A stretch of DNA of 55,913 bases, from the NCBI GenBank assembly GCA_017417055.1, contig JAFPZX010000191.1, forward strand, positions 1-55,913. The letters are read 5' to 3'. The stretch's first letter is position 1. Every line of letters begins with the position of its first letter. Source of the DNA: Anaerolineaceae bacterium. Lineage in GTDB: Bacteria; Chloroflexota; Anaerolineae; Anaerolineales; Anaerolineaceae. Positions 34,391 through 42,591 of the stretch are shown here, in pieces. Below the pieces are notes generated by a model. It had not been told where the DNA came from. It saw only the letters and a list, made by a program, of their open reading frames with translations, and did not search any database. The translations under genes were made by a program, and so were the position numbers.

Positions 34391-34918
34391 ATGACTATGA
34401 AAAAGAAATTTACGCTTTCACTAATGGTTTTATTTGTCCTGGTCTGTTTTGCACTGCCTGTAATGGCCGCTGAACAGGGTGCATATCCTGAAGATCCTTT
34501 TCCGCAGTACGAAAACAACCTGCATGGAATCGTTGGACCGGCAAAATTTTTTATCTGGGATGCTCCGCTGTTCTATTCTGAAAATTACTCCCGGGTCATG
34601 AAATGGGAAGTTGAGGTGAAAGGCGGCGATCTGGGGACCGCGAACCTGAGCTTCTATACTAATCCCTTCTCATTGGTTTGGAACCGGGCTTTCTATCAAA
34701 CGGATCCTGATACCGGTGAAACGACACGTATTCTGGCCCCCATCGGCAGATATATGGCAACTATTACCGCTATCGGCGGCGAAGAACGGGAAGTGCAGGC
34801 TCAGCGTGATGTTGAAATCGTGATTCCCGATCCGGCAAAATCCGATTACGAAGACTATCCGGATATTTACTGGCCGAAGACAGGCTGTGATCTACGACTG
34901 TATGTCAACCGGAAATAA
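34391..34918 (+). CDS. small secreted protein
   Basis: The 175-aa protein has a clean signal peptide (KKKFTLSLMVLFVLVCFALPVMAA), then a mature domain rich in Tyr, Trp and Pro with beta-strand character (VMKWEVEVKGGDLGTANLSFYTNP, IGRYMATITAIGGEEREVQAQRDVEIVI). An Ig-like or carbohydrate-associated fold is possible. I recognise no family. AAGGAAAG precedes ATG 34391. It sits between two prepilin peptidase-like genes in the envelope module. Confidence 0.7.
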   Translation: MTMKKKFTLSLMVLFVLVCFALPVMAAEQGAYPEDPFPQYENNLHGIVGPAKFFIWDAPLFYSENYSRVMKWEVEVKGGDLGTANLSFYTNPFSLVWNRAFYQTDPDTGETTRILAPIGRYMATITAIGGEEREVQAQRDVEIVIPDPAKSDYEDYPDIYWPKTGCDLRLYVNRK

Positions 34919-34930
34919 TCGCGAATCTTT

Positions 34931-35422
34931 ATGGGATACCAGGCTGAAATAAAGGAACTGACAAGCTTTGTTCTGATGATCGTGATCGTACTCTATACGG
35001 TCACGGTCGTCGCGAACCTGGTCAAAGCCCAATCATCATATCTGACCGGAAGTTCCTATAAATACGGCGATGCGATAGAAAGCATCATCATTCTTTCAAT
35101 CCTCCTGGCAGCCGGTTTCGCTGTAAATAAATATGGGGATTCATCCCTTTCAGTCACCTTTGACGGCGGGAAAGGAGAATCGACCTGGGTAGGGCTTGCC
35201 AAGACGGTCATTGCGATTATCGTCGGGACAGGTTATTTCCTGATCGCGGTCAATGCTATGTGGACCTTATTCAAAGGGCAGTCTGAGCATATGATCGGCC
35301 GGCCGTTTCAGATGTCTGAAGCACTGGTAAAGCTCGGCGGTGTTCTCATAGGGGGAGTTCTTACTGTCTTTGCGGCAAGAATCGCGCAGTCTCTTGTTGA
35401 CGGCATTGCCGCAATGTTCTGA
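34931..35422 (+). CDS. four-helix integral membrane protein
   Basis: The 163-aa protein has about four hydrophobic helices (residues about 10-30, 50-66, 86-108, 131-155) and Gly-rich helix packing (GVLIGGVLTVFAARIAQ). A VirB2/TrbC-like conjugation subunit or a pilin-like inner-membrane component is conceivable given the neighbours. No diagnostic motif is present, and no canonical G-x4-E prepilin site is seen. It begins 12 nt after the secreted-protein gene. Confidence 0.65.
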   Translation: MGYQAEIKELTSFVLMIVIVLYTVTVVANLVKAQSSYLTGSSYKYGDAIESIIILSILLAAGFAVNKYGDSSLSVTFDGGKGESTWVGLAKTVIAIIVGTGYFLIAVNAMWTLFKGQSEHMIGRPFQMSEALVKLGGVLIGGVLTVFAARIAQSLVDGIAAMF

Positions 35423-35439
35423 AGATAAAAGGTGGAAAA

Positions 35440-35685
35440 ATGACCAATAATGATATGGGACCGGCATTCGGATTTATGCTGATCGGTATGCTGGCTCTTT
35501 TGTTGCTTACCAACATATCAAGAAATTCAAACAGTGTTCTGATTTCAAGAGCGTTGAAAATTCTCGATGACAGCTTTTCTGAAAGCATCGTCCAGAACCA
35601 AGATATATCAGGTTCATTTCAGAATTCGCCAGAAAATGAAATGATCCCTACAGAATCCGGATATACGGGGGATTGGTCATGGTAA
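35440..35685 (+). CDS. small single-span membrane protein
   Basis: An 81-aa protein with one transmembrane helix (FGFMLIGMLALLLL, residues about 9-24) and a polar tail. Shine-Dalgarno AAAGGTGG is good. It overlaps the next gene by 7 nt. The function is unknown. Confidence 0.65.
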   Translation: MTNNDMGPAFGFMLIGMLALLLLTNISRNSNSVLISRALKILDDSFSESIVQNQDISGSFQNSPENEMIPTESGYTGDWSW

Positions 35686-36353
35686 GAGATGATCTGCTCT
35701 TTGCTATTGTTTCAATTGGGATGACAGCCGCAGCTTTCAACATAGGCCGGAAGATTGTTTCTAGTGAACTGAAGCAAACGGAAAATGAAGAGATCTGCAT
35801 AAAAGGCAGAATCATTTGGACACTGATTTGTATTGCTGGATTCGATGTTATTTCGATCCTGTTTTATTTTTTCAATACAATTCCAATGGAGAGATTGTTT
35901 TTCCTCCTCTATGTGTTTCTGTACAGTTCACTTATCGGTCTTGTGGATCTGTTTTCCCACAATTATTATCTGGAAATGCTTCCGGGACTATTACTGTTCA
36001 TTCCAATCGGATGCATCACGTGGGGAATTATAGATGCTATGTATGGGCTTCTTGCCGGGATCTGTGTCGGCTGTATTTTAGCGATAACGGAATGGCTCTT
36101 TTTCCGCAGACTTTCATATGGCGGAGGAGATACGATTTATGGCGCCGCGGCATCGGCTCTTATCGGATATTCGAATTTTTGTCTCTACTGGGAAAGTTTC
36201 ACACTGATCCTTATTATTGCGGCAGCTGTTCATATCATAATGGTTAAGGCAGTACGTAAACAAAGCCTTGCCGAAAACAAATTTGTTCCTCTTTTGCCTT
36301 GGTTTTCATTCCTTACGACCATACTTTATGCGATCCAGATAACAAATAATTGA
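35679..36353 (+). CDS. A24 prepilin peptidase-like membrane protein (second copy)
   Basis: The 224-aa protein has several transmembrane helices and the A24 pair: LIGLVDLFSHNYYLEMLPGLLLF (first Asp, around 90) and RRLSYGGGDTIYGAAASALIGY (GGGD, around 145). It is distinct from the first copy in the same operon and closer to the longer PilD-type spacing. The ATG at 35679 overlaps the previous stop; the upstream TTG at 35673 is less likely. Confidence 0.7.
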   Translation: MVRDDLLFAIVSIGMTAAAFNIGRKIVSSELKQTENEEICIKGRIIWTLICIAGFDVISILFYFFNTIPMERLFFLLYVFLYSSLIGLVDLFSHNYYLEMLPGLLLFIPIGCITWGIIDAMYGLLAGICVGCILAITEWLFFRRLSYGGGDTIYGAAASALIGYSNFCLYWESFTLILIIAAAVHIIMVKAVRKQSLAENKFVPLLPWFSFLTTILYAIQITNN

Positions 36354-36377
36354 TCATTGACCAGAAAAAAGGCTTTT

Positions 36378-37160
36378 ATGCGCAGAATTGTATTTCTATT
36401 GATTTTTTTGTTTTTATGTCCGATTGACTATTGTTATTCGGATATGGATTTGACATCAGAATTATCCCGAACCGCATCAGATAATTATTCAATAAAGGTT
36501 CTCCTTTACCACAACATTTCGGCAGTTGAGACAGATCAAAATAATCCTTATGTGGTTTCTCTTGCAAAATTTGAAGAACAGATGAACTGGCTGAAAGTAA
36601 ACGGATATGAATGTGTGACTGTAAGTGATATGTTTCAGAAGTTTGTTTCGGGTGAGCTCATAGGGAAAATTGCGGTAATCACTTTCGACGACGGATATCC
36701 GGATGTTTACACTTACGCATTTCCGATTCTTTCCGCCTTTGGATTTCCGGCCACGACCTATCTTGTCGCGGAAAAGATCGATTCACCTAAAAACCTCACA
36801 GAGGATATGATTCGTGATTTATATAAAGCCGGTTGGGAGATTGGCAGCCATTCCCTGACACATTCAGATTTGATGATCCATGAAAATCTCGATACTGAGA
36901 TCTGTGGCTCACGAAATATGATTGCAGCGATGACAGGTATCCCTTTGTCAGATGTGGTTTCCTTTGCATATCCTTATGGAAACGCGGACGAAACTGTAAC
37001 GACAAAGGTCTGGAAATGCGGTTATCAATCGGGAGCGGGGCTTGGACAGATTCCCGTCAGTTCATCTCAAAATCCTTATTATTTTTCAAGACATCCTGTG
37101 ACTTCTGATATGACGATCCAAGACTTCAGTTCTCTATTTATCTCTGAAGGTGAGAAATGA
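36378..37160 (+). CDS. secreted polysaccharide deacetylase
   Basis: In this 260-aa protein a signal peptide (MRRIVFLLIFLFL...) is followed by a NodB-fold carbohydrate esterase family 4 domain. The catalytic TFDDGYPDVYTYAFPILSAFGFPATTYLV contains the Asp-Asp pair, EIGSHSLTHSDL supplies the His metal ligands, and VVSFAYPYGNADE is the third motif. It removes acetyl groups from peptidoglycan or another N-acetylated glycan outside the cell. ATG 36378 is chosen because it starts the signal peptide. The stop overlaps the next ATG. Confidence 0.92.
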   Translation: MRRIVFLLIFLFLCPIDYCYSDMDLTSELSRTASDNYSIKVLLYHNISAVETDQNNPYVVSLAKFEEQMNWLKVNGYECVTVSDMFQKFVSGELIGKIAVITFDDGYPDVYTYAFPILSAFGFPATTYLVAEKIDSPKNLTEDMIRDLYKAGWEIGSHSLTHSDLMIHENLDTEICGSRNMIAAMTGIPLSDVVSFAYPYGNADETVTTKVWKCGYQSGAGLGQIPVSSSQNPYYFSRHPVTSDMTIQDFSSLFISEGEK

Positions 37161-37771
37161 ACCAGGACAATGGAAATATTCTGATGAAACTGATCTATCT
37201 GTGTATGGATCATCTGATGCATAATCCGAAAAGAGCGATCATCATTCTATTTGTCATTTTCATTCTTACGATGGTAGCAGGTGAGCTCATCGGAGCTATG
37301 AGAAATTCGGAAATAATTTTTTTACCTACAGCCATCCCGCTTTTATCAGGAAAATCAGGTGATTATTTTACATTACCGGAAATTAACGACCATGGGGCTG
37401 TAGATCTCACACCACACGCAGAGATTACAGTGTCACCAACATCGGAAGTGATAATTGTGAAATCAGAAACACCAATACCAACCGCAGCAAAAACTGTTTC
37501 CTGTATTTCGGATCTTGATATTTCCATCGGAAAGATGGCTTATATAGATTTTCCAGGAGGTTTTTCCACTGAAATCAATGTCAGATACCGGACTGAGGAT
37601 CCAAACATTGTCACCGGAACTGTAAAATCAGGAGATAAGGTTTACCTCCTTGAAGGTCCTGTATGTCAATCCGGATCCATATGGTGGAAAATCAACTCTG
37701 ACTCACAGAAAATTATCGGCTGGATCCCGGAAAAAATAGCGTCAAAACCACTAATAAGGCTCAAGGAATAA
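37157..37771 (+). CDS. membrane-anchored bacterial SH3 protein
   Basis: In this 204-aa protein one transmembrane helix (AIIILFVIFILTMVAGELIGAM, about 28-50) is followed by a Thr/Pro-rich linker and a C-terminal SH3b domain (FSTEINVRYRTEDPNIVTGTVKSGDKVYLLEGPV...WWKINSDSQKIIGWIPEKIA). Such domains usually bind peptidoglycan. It is the last gene of the envelope operon, overlapping the deacetylase gene by 4 nt. Confidence 0.85.
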   Translation: MNQDNGNILMKLIYLCMDHLMHNPKRAIIILFVIFILTMVAGELIGAMRNSEIIFLPTAIPLLSGKSGDYFTLPEINDHGAVDLTPHAEITVSPTSEVIIVKSETPIPTAAKTVSCISDLDISIGKMAYIDFPGGFSTEINVRYRTEDPNIVTGTVKSGDKVYLLEGPVCQSGSIWWKINSDSQKIIGWIPEKIASKPLIRLKE

Positions 37772-37877
37772 TTCATTCAATTAGTATTTATTATAAATTG
37801 GTAATGGATTAGAAACTCATTAGAATGGTTGATAAACACTTGAAATCCGGGTGGAAAAAGGGTATTATAAGAATATG

Positions 37878-37969
37878 AAAAGGGAGTAGCCAACCGCAAA
37901 AAGCGGAGCCCCCGCCGTCAGTACGGGGATTTGATGATCACCCGGCTAAGCATAACAGGCGAGACTTTT
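37878..37969 (+). promoter_or_regulatory. yybP-ykoY (Mn2+) riboswitch aptamer
   Basis: The sequence carries the conserved blocks of the manganese riboswitch in order. The P1 strand AAAAG runs into GGGAGTAGC, then a P2 hairpin (CCGC-AAAAA-GCGG), GCCGTCAGTACGG, ACCCGGCT, and AGGCGAGACTTTT, which pairs back to P1. The P1 3' strand (CTTTT) is also the 5' arm of the following terminator. Ligand binding should therefore favour P1 and antitermination, i.e. an ON switch, as known for several members. Confidence 0.88.
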
Positions 37970-38005
37970 ATACGACAAGCGTCGTGATAAAAGCCTCGTT
38001 TTTTA
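37960..38005 (+). terminator. riboswitch-controlled terminator
   Basis: CGAG-A-CTTTTAT-ACGAC and its partner GTCGT-(G)-ATAAAAG-C-CTCG form a long stem with an AAGC loop followed by six Ts. It overlaps the aptamer's P1 strand at 37965-37969. Confidence 0.88.
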
Positions 38006-38051
38006 TTCACGGCGACCACAACGCAGAATAATCTGCAGAAGGAGAATAACA

Positions 38052-38156
38052 ATGTTCGGTTTCATCATTTTCGTTATTGTAATGTCTTTCATTGGCTCGC
38101 TGTTTTCTGGCCGTTGCCATCATCACCATCATCACTGCGGCGGTTTCGGCGGCTGA
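38052..38156 (+). CDS. 34-aa membrane microprotein with CHHHHHHC tail
   Basis: ATG 38052 follows an excellent AGAAGGAG Shine-Dalgarno (spacing 7), 47 nt after the riboswitch terminator. The product has one hydrophobic helix (FGFIIFVIVMSFIGSLF) and then a metal-binding tail of six His bracketed by two Cys, ending in a Gly/Phe stretch. It is too short for usual gene finders. Because it is the first ORF behind a manganese riboswitch, a role in Mn2+ or other divalent metal binding at the membrane is a reasonable inference. The frame ends at TGA 38154 and continues in phase into a second His-rich ORF. Confidence 0.65.
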   Translation: MFGFIIFVIVMSFIGSLFSGRCHHHHHHCGGFGG

Positions 38157-38159
38157 GGA

Positions 38160-38219
38160 ATGGGGCATCATCACCATCATCATGGTCATTGCCACCATCA
38201 TCACTGCCATCATTGGTAA
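38160..38219 (+). CDS. 19-aa His/Cys-rich micro-ORF
   Basis: Starting three bases after the TGA of the previous ORF and in the same frame, this 19-codon ORF encodes almost only His, with two Cys, two Gly and a final Trp (MGHHHHHHGHCHHHHCHHW). It could be translated by coupling or by TGA read-through, giving a 54-codon protein with two His clusters. It could also be the remnant of a single longer gene with a stop mutation. Confidence 0.45.
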   Translation: MGHHHHHHGHCHHHHCHHW

Positions 38220-38278
38220 CATCGGCTTAGAATAAACAGCCATCAGCTGGAATTTTGGTATGCTTAACTCAAAACTAG

Positions 38279-38308
38279 GCCCCGGATCTTGACTTCATGA
38301 TCCGGGGC
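38279..38308 (+). terminator. terminator after the His-rich ORFs
   Basis: GCCCCGGATC and GATCCGGGGC form a perfect 10-bp stem around a 10-nt loop, 60 nt after the second ORF. It lies between that ORF and the convergent flavin reductase gene and may serve both. Confidence 0.8.
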
Positions 38309-38370
38309 TTAGAAATAATTATCTCAGAATAATTGATTTACTGCTAAATCGATCGTTTTGTCCTAATCTG

Positions 38371-40347
38371 TCAAATACTGTTAGCTACATCATATGCATC
38401 CCAGATTGCTTTCAGAATCGTACCGGCTCCGGTGGCATCACCTACTTCAAACATCGGAACACCAAGTTTCTGCCACTCCTCTTTCAGATTTGGTACGGGC
38501 TTGAAACCCATAGCAGAAACCACAGTATCTGCTTTCAGCAGTTCTTTCGATCCATCTTCCTTTTCAACTACTGCGCCTTCTTCAGTCACTTCTGCAAGTT
38601 TTGTAGAGGTGAGGACTTTCACGCCTCTGTTTTCAAAGAGATCAACAATCATCTGTTTGTTAGGATATGGAGCACCCGCACCGCCGGCTGCCATGATATC
38701 ATCCAGTGCTTCTACGACAGTGACAGTCTTTCCATGATTCGCTTCATCCAGGGCAATTTCACAGCCGACCAGTCCGCCGCCAATAATGATGACATTACTT
38801 CCGAGCAGTTCCGGATGATCAATGGCATCCAGAGAAGACACCGCCTTTTCCAAACCGGATATCTTCGGACTTGATACCGATGTGCCGGTTGCCAGGATAA
38901 CTGCGTCCGGCTCCTGTTTCCTGATGCAGTTGATGCAGGGTTCGTGATTCAATTTGATGTCGACATTCAGATCCCGCAGTTCCCGCTGATACCAGGCATT
39001 TAGTTTTGCAATTTCAGATTTAAAGCTGTGTGCACCTGCTTCAACGATATGACCACCGAGATGATCGCCTTTTTCAAACAATGTCACATCATAGCCGCGC
39101 AATGCGGATGTCCTGGCCGCTTCCATACCCGCGACGCCGCCACCGACAACAACGACTTTCTTCTTTCCATTTCCGGGCTTGAGCCCCATAACGAGTTCCC
39201 TTGCGGCTTGTGGATTGACCGCGCAGGATACCGGTTCGCCAGTTTCTACACAGCGTCTGAAACATCCCATATTGCAGCCGATACACGGGCGGATCTTTTC
39301 CGCTTCTCCCGCAAACAGTTTGTTGGGATAGTCCGGATCCGCGAGAGAGGGTCTGCCCAGACCTACAGCATCAATTTTACCTTTTCGGACCGCTTCTTCC
39401 GCAAGATCGTAATCCTGCATTCTTCCGCCGGCGATAACCGGGATGTTAACAACTTTTTTGGCTTCTGCGGCAAGCGGGATCATAAAGCCCTGCGGATTAT
39501 ACATCGGAGGACATGCGTAATAGAAGGAATCATATGTCCCGGTATCCACGTCAAGGAAGTTGTAACCGTATTTTTCGAGAAGTCTTGAAATCTCAATTCC
39601 TTCCTCCAGGGTACGGCCGACTTCTCCTTCTCCGGTCAGCGTCGCTTTGTCATAATCGCGGATATAAGTCTTCAGCCCAAGGCGCATACCGACAGGAAAA
39701 TCATTTCCGCATTTCTCATGGATCCCTTCCACGATTTCTTTAGCGCAGCGCAGACGATTCTCAAGAGAACCTCCATACTGGTCGGTCCTTCGGTTGTAAA
39801 AAGACATGGCCATCTGATCCAGCAGATATCCCCAGTGCATGGCATGAATTTCCACACCGTCATAACCGCATGCTTTTGCGACAACTGCACCTTCAACCAG
39901 ATCTGCAATCTTCTGCTTAATCTGTTCTGTTGTTAATTCCGGCGATACGACACCCGGATTGCGCCATACCGGATTTTCAGAAGGACCTGGCAAACCGGGA
40001 TAATTTCGTCCAAGCCCCATTGTTATCTGGCAGAAAATTTTCGTCCCGTGTGCATGGACCTTTTCCGTCAGTATTTTTGCTCTTTCCTGCCAATGAGGAT
40101 TTGTCGTGATTATCGGTCCGAGAGCTGAATAAGGATCGACGTGGTGGTCAGTTCCGGCAGCACCTGGAATAATAAGTCCGAATCCGCCTTTTGCTCTCAA
40201 TTCAAAATAATTGATAAGATTATCACTGAAACCGCCCTGCTCATCATAGGCCAAACCGCCCATTGTCATAGGAATAACAGTAAATCGGTTTTTTATCTCT
40301 ACAGGTCCGATATGATACGGTTGATTGAGTATACTGTAATCATTCAT
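38371..40347 (-). CDS. FadH/BaiCD-like NAD(P)H:flavin oxidoreductase
   Basis: A 658-aa enzyme of the 2,4-dienoyl-CoA reductase / old yellow enzyme family. The N-terminal FMN TIM barrel (to about 350) includes HAMHWGYLLDQMAMSFYNRRTDQYGGSLENRLR. A 4Fe-4S cluster motif follows (CIGCNMGCFRRC, with a fourth Cys in EPVSCAVNP), then an FAD/NAD domain starting VVVVGGGVAGMEAARTSALRGYDVTLFE. It reduces enoate-type substrates; relatives act on dienoyl-CoA, bile acid intermediates and flavonoids. ATG 40347 with GGGAGG is chosen over an upstream in-frame start. It is possible cargo of the element. Confidence 0.9.
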   Translation of the reverse strand: MNDYSILNQPYHIGPVEIKNRFTVIPMTMGGLAYDEQGGFSDNLINYFELRAKGGFGLIIPGAAGTDHHVDPYSALGPIITTNPHWQERAKILTEKVHAHGTKIFCQITMGLGRNYPGLPGPSENPVWRNPGVVSPELTTEQIKQKIADLVEGAVVAKACGYDGVEIHAMHWGYLLDQMAMSFYNRRTDQYGGSLENRLRCAKEIVEGIHEKCGNDFPVGMRLGLKTYIRDYDKATLTGEGEVGRTLEEGIEISRLLEKYGYNFLDVDTGTYDSFYYACPPMYNPQGFMIPLAAEAKKVVNIPVIAGGRMQDYDLAEEAVRKGKIDAVGLGRPSLADPDYPNKLFAGEAEKIRPCIGCNMGCFRRCVETGEPVSCAVNPQAARELVMGLKPGNGKKKVVVVGGGVAGMEAARTSALRGYDVTLFEKGDHLGGHIVEAGAHSFKSEIAKLNAWYQRELRDLNVDIKLNHEPCINCIRKQEPDAVILATGTSVSSPKISGLEKAVSSLDAIDHPELLGSNVIIIGGGLVGCEIALDEANHGKTVTVVEALDDIMAAGGAGAPYPNKQMIVDLFENRGVKVLTSTKLAEVTEEGAVVEKEDGSKELLKADTVVSAMGFKPVPNLKEEWQKLGVPMFEVGDATGAGTILKAIWDAYDVANSI

Positions 40348-40509
40348 TTTTCTGCCTCCCTGAAAAATATAATTAATTTTATCATTCATTTCTATCAGGA
40401 CGGATGCTTTCCGGAATGGTTTTCCCAAAAATTTAAAAACCAGAGTTCTTTTTTGTCAGTGTAGAGATAAAATAATACCTTTCATGCGGATTCTTTGTAT
40501 TCTTCCGAC

Positions 40510-41346
40510 ATGAAGGCAAAATTTTTTATTCGGTTTCTGATTGGAACGGTATTACTGATTCTTTTCAACTTTCACATTGTCTGTTCAGAAGATCACACGG
40601 CAAGAATTCCGGATGATGCCCGTCCAGAAACAAGAGGTTACTATACATACTGCATGTCGCACCGAGATTACGGAATCGATATTTATGAACTGAACGAACA
40701 AGCATTCATCAGCGATCTTGATGTAAATGAATTTCAGGTAGAGGTCAAGCCTTCCTGTAATTTTTCGCGGCGGATAAATGATACGGACATTCGCGGCGTT
40801 GTCATTCACTACACCAACGGTTCCTCCCAAAGTGCCTGGTCCTGGTGGCAGAATCAATATCCGGGAACTTCAGCACACTATATCATAAACAGGGACGGAA
40901 GCATTATTCAGTCGGTTCCTGAAATTTATGCAGCATACCATATCGGTTGTTATCTGAATGATGAATTCTGCGGAAACTGTCCGGATAAGCTTTGCAACAA
41001 TAAAGGATATTTTTATGATCCCGAAGAAACCACCATTGCGATAGAGCTTGAAAATGCCGGACCGGTGTTTCCAGATAATGGCTGGTACACGGATATCTTT
41101 CATAATCCCATTCCTGATGACGCAGATATCTTTTTATACGATGGGAGCGATCCTCTATATCATGCCAGTCAGTATTATGAAGCCTTTTCGGAGATACAGT
41201 TGACAGTACTGGAAAAACTTCTTGCGGATCTGGAACAACGCTATGGTGATCTCATCATTTTGGGACATTCAGACATTCATCAGGTTTCTGTGGATCCGGG
41301 ACCGGCCTTTCCAAAGGCAAAATTTTTTAATTATCTCTCTGAATAA
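40510..41346 (+). CDS. secreted N-acetylmuramoyl-L-alanine amidase (Amidase_2)
   Basis: In this 278-aa protein a signal peptide (about 24 residues, ending near HIVCS) is followed by an amidase_2/PGRP-like domain. The zinc His is in IRGVVIHYTNGS, the next block is TSAHYIINRDGSIIQSVPEIYAAYHIG, and ILGHSDIHQVSVDPGPAFP supplies the second His and the conserved DPGP-x-F-P motif. It cleaves the amide between MurNAc and the stem peptide. There is no clear Shine-Dalgarno before ATG 40510; a TTG at 40495 is an alternative. Convergent with the next gene. Confidence 0.88.
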   Translation: MKAKFFIRFLIGTVLLILFNFHIVCSEDHTARIPDDARPETRGYYTYCMSHRDYGIDIYELNEQAFISDLDVNEFQVEVKPSCNFSRRINDTDIRGVVIHYTNGSSQSAWSWWQNQYPGTSAHYIINRDGSIIQSVPEIYAAYHIGCYLNDEFCGNCPDKLCNNKGYFYDPEETTIAIELENAGPVFPDNGWYTDIFHNPIPDDADIFLYDGSDPLYHASQYYEAFSEIQLTVLEKLLADLEQRYGDLIILGHSDIHQVSVDPGPAFPKAKFFNYLSE

Positions 41347-41362
41347 TTATTTATGCTTATCA

Positions 41363-41400
41363 TTGACGTACCCATAAGAATGAATATGGGTACGTCATGT
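41363..41400. terminator. terminator between convergent genes
   Basis: TGACGTACCCAT and ATGGGTACGTCA (plus one more pair) form a 12-13-bp stem with a short loop just after the amidase gene. Confidence 0.75.
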
Positions 41401-41519
41401 GATTATATTATCAGCTGATTATCACTCCCGTCGATGAAAGTGATTATATGTCGAAAAAACAGACTTGCCGTTTGGCTGAGGTTCCGGATAAATAATAGGT
41501 AGCAGATTATTTTCTTCCA

Positions 41520-42425
41520 TTATCTCAGGCTCAAAAAAGCAGCTGCCATAACGCCAATTCCTGCAGTTAAGACGTCATCCGATCCTTCAATGATCGATTC
41601 AAGCTTTTCCAAAAACGGATCTCCACAGTTTGGATGATCCTTGATTGGATTACGACTGACCATTTCCGGCATCAAAACTGTGATATCTTCAGTTTTTCCA
41701 AACTTACCAATATCATTTGTATCTCCCCGTTTTTCGGCAATCATATTGGCATACGCAATTGCTTCGATTCTCTGCAGTGCGTTGAAATAGTTTTTTGCGC
41801 TTATGTTGGAATTGTAATCATATTCAATGAACATTCCGGTTCCGCCATGGTTGTGCCCAAGTCCAAATGTCATAACTACATACATCGGTTCGGAGCATTC
41901 TTCCCAGATTTTTCCGTTAAAAATCAGAAAGTCATCTGCTTTTTTCCTGATGCAAGAAATACGATTTTCACGATCATCCAAAAGAGCTATGGATTTTTCA
42001 GAAAACTGTTCTCTTTCTGAATATTCCGGCATTCTGAAATCATTAGAAACTGCGTTTTTTGCAAAACGCCGCATATCTGTGACGACATCTTCAACAGGAC
42101 AGAAACCAGTTCCTATTGCGGATCCGTAATTGAATCGTCTAGCCTGATACAGTTTTCCATTATACGTTCTGATTTCGATATCCATCATTCTGTAATCACC
42201 GGAATGATCATTTTCTGTTCTGTTTTTCAGATACTCATCCCATGTATTGCCATCATAAACCGAGAAATAATCGTGGACAACAAAGGCTGTTGGAAACTTT
42301 TCACCTTCTTTGATTTCAGGTATTTCAACCCTGATTTCTGACTCAAGAATCCTGTATCTTGGAATTTTATGGCGTTTTGTAGGAAGGTAATCCTGCTTGT
42401 AAACATATGGTACATCAATAAACAT
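41520..42425 (-). CDS. unknown 301-aa element protein
   Basis: The protein is soluble, with mixed alpha/beta character and many aromatic residues. Notable stretches are FVVHDYFSVYDGNTW, MTFGLGHNHGGTGMFIEYDYN and AEKRGDTNDIGKFGKTEDITVLMPEM. No family is recognised. ATG 42425 is preferred because GGAG precedes it and because the ORF upstream of it runs through the terminator stem. It is the last gene of the minus-strand array, with its own leader hairpin. Confidence 0.65.
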   Translation of the reverse strand: MFIDVPYVYKQDYLPTKRHKIPRYRILESEIRVEIPEIKEGEKFPTAFVVHDYFSVYDGNTWDEYLKNRTENDHSGDYRMMDIEIRTYNGKLYQARRFNYGSAIGTGFCPVEDVVTDMRRFAKNAVSNDFRMPEYSEREQFSEKSIALLDDRENRISCIRKKADDFLIFNGKIWEECSEPMYVVMTFGLGHNHGGTGMFIEYDYNSNISAKNYFNALQRIEAIAYANMIAEKRGDTNDIGKFGKTEDITVLMPEMVSRNPIKDHPNCGDPFLEKLESIIEGSDDVLTAGIGVMAAAFLSLR

Positions 42426-42447
42426 AGTTTCTCCATCAATAAAAAAA

Positions 42448-42480
42448 TTACCAGCAGCAGAAGAAAACTGCTGCTGGTAA
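42448..42480 (-). terminator. leader hairpin 23 nt before the 301-aa gene
   Basis: A perfect 13-bp stem (TTACCAGCAGCAG and its complement) with a 7-nt loop is followed on the minus strand by seven Ts, ATTGAT, GGAG and the ATG. Confidence 0.88.
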
Positions 42481-42591
42481 TACCAGTATGATTTCAATAT
42501 CAAGCTTCCATTGGTCCTAATTCAGGCGCAATAGTCAATACATCCATGTTCATATGGATCTGTATCGTCATCGCTTTCATATACCAATGCT

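Noticed and set aside
37878-38005. Possible group II intron or other ncRNA at the structured leader
   Set aside because: All conserved blocks fit the yybP-ykoY riboswitch with an overlapping terminator, so no other RNA class is needed.
38007-38243. 78-aa minus-strand ORF over the His-rich genes
   Set aside because: It is the antisense of His codon runs (giving Met/Val-rich sequence), lacks a Shine-Dalgarno and overlaps the terminator and two better-supported plus-strand ORFs.
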